Shown in pieces: positions 6,987 through 10,936 of a DNA stretch of 10,936 nucleotides; within the stretch, counting starts at the first letter, position 1; every line of letters starts with the position of its first letter. The DNA comes from JAQBGV01 sp032128395 (GTDB taxonomy: Bacteria; Planctomycetota; UBA8108; UBA1146). The stretch is taken from contig JAQBGV010000159.1 of NCBI GenBank assembly GCA_032128395.1, forward strand, positions 1-10,936, read 5' to 3'. A program made the translations under genes and the position numbers. The notes beneath the pieces were generated by a model. It had not been told where the DNA came from. It worked only from the letters and a program-made list of their open reading frames with translations, and did not search any database.

Positions 6987-9515
6987 ATGAGCTGCACGTC
7001 CCGATGCGAACCTGTCTCGTTCCCTGCGATCCCCGTTCGAGCGAGACAGCTCCCAGTGAGCAGAAACCCTGCGAGCCTGCGCCTCGGCTTCCGGGCTCTC
7101 GGCATCCTGCTCTTCACCGCGAGCCTCGCCCTCGCCGCCGACCCCCCGCGCAACCCCGACTTCACCGCGGGGGATGCGATCCCCGACGGCGCGACCCACG
7201 ACTGGAACCTCGGGCCGACCGGACTGCGCGGGTGGATGTTCAGCGAGCGGATGGAGACGACCGCGGCGCGGCAGGTCGCGGTCACCGAGGTCGATCCCGG
7301 CTCCCCCGCCGAGGGTCTGTTCGCGGTGGGGGACGTGCTCCTCGGGGTCGCGGGGGAGCGGTTCTCCGTCGACCCGCGCCTCGAGATCGGGCGCGCGATC
7401 ACCGAGGCGGAAGGGCGACGCGGGAAGCTCACCTTCATCCGCTGGCGCGATGGTGAGACGGAGAAGGTGACGGTCCGGATCGCACCGCTCGGGAAGTACG
7501 CATCGACCGCCCCGTTCAATTGCGAGAAGTCGGAGCGGATCCTCGCCGAAGGGTGCGCGGCGCTCGCGCGACGCATGGAGGCGAAGCCGAACGCCGGCAA
7601 CTGGATCGTCCGGTCGTACAACGCGCTCGCGCTGCTCGCGAGCGGGAACCCCGAATACCTCCCGGTCGTGCGCCAGCAGGTCGCAGCGGTCTCGAGTTAC
7701 ACCGACCCCGAGCGGCGCGATTACCACTCCTGGTTCTACGGTCCGATCAACCTGCTGCTGGCGGAGTACACGATCGCGACCGGGGATGAGACGTACCTCC
7801 CCGCCCTCGAGCGCGTGACGATGGAGATCGTGCGCGGCCAGAGCACCGTCGGTTCGTGGGGGCACCGCTTCGTGCAGGAGAACGGGCGCCTCGCGGGGTA
7901 CGGGATGATGAACGCACCCGGGCTCCCGCTCGCCACCTCTCTCGTCCTCGCGCGCGAGGCGGGGGTCGAGAGCACCGCGCTCGACCTCGCGATCGAGCGC
8001 ACCGCCCGTCTCGTCCGCTTCTACGTCGGCAAGGGGAGCGTCCCCTACGGCGACCACCATCCGTGGATCGAGGCGCACGACGACAACGGCAAGAACGGGA
8101 TCGCCGCGCTCTTCTTCCATCTCCTCGGGGACGTCGAGGCGGCGACCTACTTCTCGCGGATGAGCCTCGCGAGTCACGGTGCGGAGCGCGACCACGGCCA
8201 CACCGGCAACTTCTTCAACATGCTCTGGGCGATGCCGGGGGTCGCGCTCTCCGGCCCGCGGGCGAGCGGGGCGTGGATGGAGGAGTTCGGGTGGTCCTAC
8301 GACCTCGCCCGCCGCTGGGATGGCACCTTCATCCACCAGGGTCCCCCGCAGTGGCGGCACGACAGCTACCGGCGGTGGGATGCGACCGGCCTCTACCTCC
8401 TCGCGTACGCGCAGTCGGTCGGGAAGATCCACCTCGCCGGACACGACGGGAGCATCGTCGAGAAACTCGGCCGGAAGGAAGCGGAGTCGGTCGTCGCGGT
8501 CGGTCGCGGGTGGAGTTCCGCACGCAAGGATGTCGTGTACGCCGACCGCAGTACGGCCGAGGTCCTCACTCTTCTCCGCAGCTGGTCCCCGGTGATCCGC
8601 GAGCGTGCGGCGAAGGAACTCGCGCGTCGGCAGGCAGAGGTTGGCGACGCGCTGCTCGCCCTCCTCGGGGCGAAGGACCGGGAGTCGAAGCTCGGCGCTT
8701 GCCTCGCTCTGCGCGAGAGGGGGCAGGGCTCCGAGGCCGCGGTCGCGAGACTGCGCGCGCTGCTGCGCACCGACGACCTGTGGTTGCGCGTGCGCGCGGC
8801 GGAGGCGCTCGCCGCCGCGGGGGAGGCGGGAAGGGTCGCGATCCCCGACCTCCTCGCGCTTCTCGCCGCTCCCCCCGACGAGAGCGACCCGCGCGCGATG
8901 GTGCAGCGCTACCTCTGCTTCGCGCTCTTCGATCGACGCGACGGGTTGTTCGGACGCTCCCTCGAGGGGGTCGACCGCGAGGCGCTGTATCGCGCGGTGC
9001 GCGCGGGTCTCGGCAACGAGGACGGGCGCGCACGCGGGACGCTCGTCACGGTCTTCCGGTTGCTCCGCACCGAGGAACTCGCGCCGCTCCTCCCCGACAT
9101 CCTTCGGGCGGTGCGCGAGCCCGCCCCGAGCGGGATCATGTTCGCGGACGGGGTGCGCCTCGGCGGGCTCGAGGTCCTCGCGAAGCACCGGATCGCGGAG
9201 GGGCTCCCGTGGTGCCTCGACCTGATCGACCCCGACCGTTGGGGGATGCGCGAACGGGTCCGCCCGTGCCTCGCGGCGCTGCGCCTCTACGGCGGCGCGG
9301 CGAAGTCGGAGATCCCGCGGCTACGAGAGCTGCCGGAGAAGCTCCGGGAGAAGCGGTGGAAGCCGGAGGAGATCGAGAAGCTCGGGATCCCGGCATTGAT
9401 CGAGGAGGTCGAGGGAGCTCCCGCGGTCGATCTGCGCCCGATCGGCGAGGTGGGTCCGCCGAAGGAGCGCGCCGGTTCCGCGGGTGATGCGGGGTCCCAG
9501 CGGCGTGCGGACTAA
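6987..9515 (+). CDS. Exported DUF6288-like protein: PDZ domain, probable helical toroid core, HEAT-like repeats
   Basis: From ATG 6987 the protein has 842 residues (819 if GTG 7056 is used). A hydrophobic core at about 36-50 (ALGILLFTASLALAAD) is a signal peptide. Residues about 72-165 form a PDZ-like domain (WNLGPTGLRGWM, VDPGSPAEGLFAVGDVLLGV, GKLTFIRWRDGE). Residues about 175-500 look all-helical, with conserved-looking His/Asn/Gly-rich motifs (YGDHHPWIEAHDDNGKNG, RDHGHTGNFFNMLW) of the sort seen in the DUF6288 proteins of planctomycetes and verrucomicrobia; these might bind metal or substrate. Residues about 515-630 carry HEAT-like helical repeats (VIRERAAKELARR, WLRVRAAEALAAAGEAG). The C-terminal 200 residues are helical and unassigned. 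The protein is probably periplasmic or surface-located; its activity is unknown. It precedes the FGE gene by about 100 bases on the same strand and may share a transcript with it. Family assignment is from recalled pattern, not a search. Confidence 0.82.
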   Translation: MSCTSRCEPVSFPAIPVRARQLPVSRNPASLRLGFRALGILLFTASLALAADPPRNPDFTAGDAIPDGATHDWNLGPTGLRGWMFSERMETTAARQVAVTEVDPGSPAEGLFAVGDVLLGVAGERFSVDPRLEIGRAITEAEGRRGKLTFIRWRDGETEKVTVRIAPLGKYASTAPFNCEKSERILAEGCAALARRMEAKPNAGNWIVRSYNALALLASGNPEYLPVVRQQVAAVSSYTDPERRDYHSWFYGPINLLLAEYTIATGDETYLPALERVTMEIVRGQSTVGSWGHRFVQENGRLAGYGMMNAPGLPLATSLVLAREAGVESTALDLAIERTARLVRFYVGKGSVPYGDHHPWIEAHDDNGKNGIAALFFHLLGDVEAATYFSRMSLASHGAERDHGHTGNFFNMLWAMPGVALSGPRASGAWMEEFGWSYDLARRWDGTFIHQGPPQWRHDSYRRWDATGLYLLAYAQSVGKIHLAGHDGSIVEKLGRKEAESVVAVGRGWSSARKDVVYADRSTAEVLTLLRSWSPVIRERAAKELARRQAEVGDALLALLGAKDRESKLGACLALRERGQGSEAAVARLRALLRTDDLWLRVRAAEALAAAGEAGRVAIPDLLALLAAPPDESDPRAMVQRYLCFALFDRRDGLFGRSLEGVDREALYRAVRAGLGNEDGRARGTLVTVFRLLRTEELAPLLPDILRAVREPAPSGIMFADGVRLGGLEVLAKHRIAEGLPWCLDLIDPDRWGMRERVRPCLAALRLYGGAAKSEIPRLRELPEKLREKRWKPEEIEKLGIPALIEEVEGAPAVDLRPIGEVGPPKERAGSAGDAGSQRRAD

Positions 9516-9605
9516 CGTGGTGCAGTTCGCATGTTCGACGGGAGCCACGGCCGGAGCGAGCGAAGGCTCACGTCTGTGTCCGTTCGACCACCGTCCAACG
9601 AATTC

Positions 9606-9612
9606 GGAGAAG
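9606..9612 (+). promoter_or_regulatory. Ribosome binding site deciding the GTG start of the FGE gene
   Basis: GGAGAAG ends 6 bases before GTG 9619. The frame stays open further upstream to 9484, but that extension has no signal-peptide-like start and overlaps the end of the preceding gene, so GTG 9619 is preferred. Confidence 0.6.
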
Positions 9613-9618
9613 TTGTCT

Positions 9619-10632
9619 GTGCTTCGCTGGACTGCGCTCCTTCTCTGCTGCGTGCTCACCCCCCTCGGTTGTACGGGCTCCGCCCCCGCACCATCCCCGG
9701 CGTCCCCGCCAGGGATGGTGTCGATCGAGGGGGGCACGTTCCGCATGGGGTCGGACGATCCGCGCTTCCCCGATGCGCAACCGGTCCACCCGGTGCAGGT
9801 CGACGGCTTCTGGATCGATGAGACCGAGGTCACGACTGCCGACTTCCGGGCCTTCGTCGAGGCGACCGGCTACGTCACCGTCGCGGAGCGCACGCCGACC
9901 GCGGAGCAGTACCCCGGCGCCCCGCCGGAGAACCTCGTCGCGGGATCGGTCGTCTTCGCGCCTCCCCCCCACGGCGTCCCCCTGGATGACCACTACCGCT
10001 GGTGGAGCTACGTCCCCGGTGCGAACTGGCGTCACCCCGAGGGGCCGGGGAGCGACCTCGCCGGGCGCGATGACCATCCGGTCGTACACGTCGCGTTCGA
10101 GGATGCCGAGGCGTACGCCCGGTGGGCGGGGAAGCGGCTGCCGACCGAAGCGGAGTGGGAGTACGCCGCGCGCGGCGGGCTCGACCAGGCGCCGTACGTC
10201 TGGGGGACCGAGTTTCGCCCCGGCAGTACGATCCGTGCGAACACCTTCCAGGGCACCTTTCCCCACGACAACACGGTCGAGGACGGCTACGCGTCGACGT
10301 GCCCGGTCCGCACCTTCCCTCCGAACGACTTCGGACTCTACGGCATGGCGGGGAACGTCTGGGAGTGGACCCGCGACTGGTACCGCCCCGACACCTACGC
10401 GGAGCGTGTGCGCGGGGGAACGCCAGTCGAGAACCCGACCGGCCCGCCCGAGGCAGCGTCCTTCGATCCCGCGGAGCCGGGCGTGCCCAAGCGGGTGCAG
10501 AAGGGGGGGAGCTTCCTCTGCACCGACCAGTACTGCACGCGCTACATGCCCGGCGGGCGGGGAAAGGGAGCACCGGACACCGGGACGAACCACATCGGGT
10601 TTCGGTGCGTGAAGGACTTCGGCGACGAGTGA
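9619..10632 (+). CDS. Exported formylglycine-generating enzyme homologue (SUMF1/FGE family) with intact cysteine pair
   Basis: The 337-residue protein begins at GTG 9619. Residues 1-18 form a short signal peptide ending in LGC, a possible but imperfect lipobox with Cys18; a Pro/Ala/Ser-rich linker follows to about 32. The FGE fold covers about 33-335: GMVSIEGGTFRMGS at 32-45, DETEVTTADFRAFV, DDHPVVHVAFEDAEAYARWAG, KRLPTEAEWEYAARGG at 172-187, FGLYGMAGNVWEWTRDW at 238-254, and the C-terminal GGSFLCTDQYC then IGFRC. Cys301 and Cys306 match the copper-binding catalytic pair of human SUMF1 (GGSYMCHRSYC), which oxidises the Cys of a CxPxR motif in sulfatases to formylglycine. The closeness to SUMF1 over the whole length argues for a true FGE instead of a general FGE-sulfatase-fold protein. 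No sulfatase gene lies in the window, so the client is unknown. Export, if right, implies that the client is also modified outside the cytoplasm. Confidence 0.9.
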   Translation: MLRWTALLLCCVLTPLGCTGSAPAPSPASPPGMVSIEGGTFRMGSDDPRFPDAQPVHPVQVDGFWIDETEVTTADFRAFVEATGYVTVAERTPTAEQYPGAPPENLVAGSVVFAPPPHGVPLDDHYRWWSYVPGANWRHPEGPGSDLAGRDDHPVVHVAFEDAEAYARWAGKRLPTEAEWEYAARGGLDQAPYVWGTEFRPGSTIRANTFQGTFPHDNTVEDGYASTCPVRTFPPNDFGLYGMAGNVWEWTRDWYRPDTYAERVRGGTPVENPTGPPEAASFDPAEPGVPKRVQKGGSFLCTDQYCTRYMPGGRGKGAPDTGTNHIGFRCVKDFGDE

Positions 10633-10660
10633 GCCTCGCGTCGATCGGTGGGACGTTCGA

Positions 10661-10936
10661 TCACTCCAAGACCCACTGCGCCGTCGCCCACCCCCCGGAG
10701 TGATTGCGGACGGTGCAGCCGAGCTGCATCCGTGCGCGAGTCGCGTTGTCGGCGCGTTGGCCGACCTCGCAGGAGGTCCAGATCTCGCGATCGGTGCGGA
10801 GCTCGTCGAGGCGGCCCCGGAGCTGGCCGAGGGGAATGTCCACCGCGCCGGGGACGTGTCCCGCCTCGAACTCGAGCGGGTCGCGGACGTCGAGGAGGAG
10901 GTCGCCGCGGCGCTGCGCGGTTCGGACCGGTCGATC
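10661..10936 (-). CDS. Rhodanese domain, C-terminal end of a larger protein (5' end outside window)
   Basis: The frame is open from the right edge to TGA 10663-10661 (91 residues seen). It reads as a rhodanese-like domain: LLLDVRDPLEFEAGHVPGA, IPLGQLRGRLDEL, then the active-site loop SCEVGQRAD and VRNHSGG near the end. The loop C-x-VGQRA resembles that of rhodanese domains fused to CoA-disulfide-reductase-type flavoproteins, so this may be the C-terminus of such an enzyme. That cannot be tested because the upstream part is cut off. The active-site Cys is present, so sulfur transfer or disulfide chemistry is possible. It faces the FGE gene end to end with only 28 bases between their stops. Confidence 0.85.
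   Translation of the reverse strand, partial: DRPVRTAQRRGDLLLDVRDPLEFEAGHVPGAVDIPLGQLRGRLDELRTDREIWTSCEVGQRADNATRARMQLGCTVRNHSGGWATAQWVLE

Noticed and set aside
6741..9188. Minus-strand open frame of 815 codons opposite the DUF6288-like gene
   Set aside because: It is a mirror of the plus-strand gene, rich in Arg/Glu/Pro, with no domain.
1..10936. CRISPR array, tRNA, rRNA, toxin-antitoxin or phage defence genes
   Set aside because: No spaced repeats, tRNA-like folds or rRNA signatures were seen, and every convincing gene is explained otherwise. The only repeat is the short duplication near 5803.

Overview
The window looks like a chromosomal segment from a very GC-rich member of the Planctomycetota or a close relative. 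Three things point there. The first is a parallel beta-helix protein ending in a dockerin-like pair of calcium loops. The second is an ECF sigma factor of the gvs1 type joined to a membrane Ser/Thr kinase that carries a formylglycine-generating-enzyme (FGE) fold. The third is a large protein that I recognise as DUF6288-like. The placement is inferred from gene content; there is no rRNA or other marker gene.

Left part (1-5067, all minus strand): a regulatory row read right to left. It holds an ECF sigma factor (5067-4483), then a Ser/Thr kinase with a membrane segment and an outer FGE-like domain (4486-1715), then a secreted beta-helix/dockerin protein (1569-1, cut by the window edge). The sigma stop and the kinase start overlap (TTGA), so the two are probably made together. 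The kinase's FGE domain lacks both catalytic cysteines, so it is probably a sensor or binding module.

Middle part (about 5128-6885): a scar of genome decay. On the minus strand is a broken, 5'-truncated IS91-like transposase tail with two apparent frameshifts. Facing away from it on the plus strand is a 5'-truncated OxyR-type regulator that keeps both redox cysteines. Both lose their N-terminal halves at the same junction (about 6405-6436), as a single deletion between divergent genes would produce.

Right part (6987-10632, plus strand): an exported PDZ/HEAT-like DUF6288-type protein, followed after about 100 bases by an exported FGE homologue (SUMF1 type) with the full Cys-x4-Cys active-site pair. 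At the right edge a rhodanese domain is read convergently on the minus strand and is cut by the window end.

I found no tRNA, rRNA, CRISPR array or complete mobile element. The window thus contains one catalytically equipped and one catalytically dead FGE fold. The most unusual items are the sigma/kinase overlap with no normal sigma start codon, and the paired truncation of transposase and oxyR.
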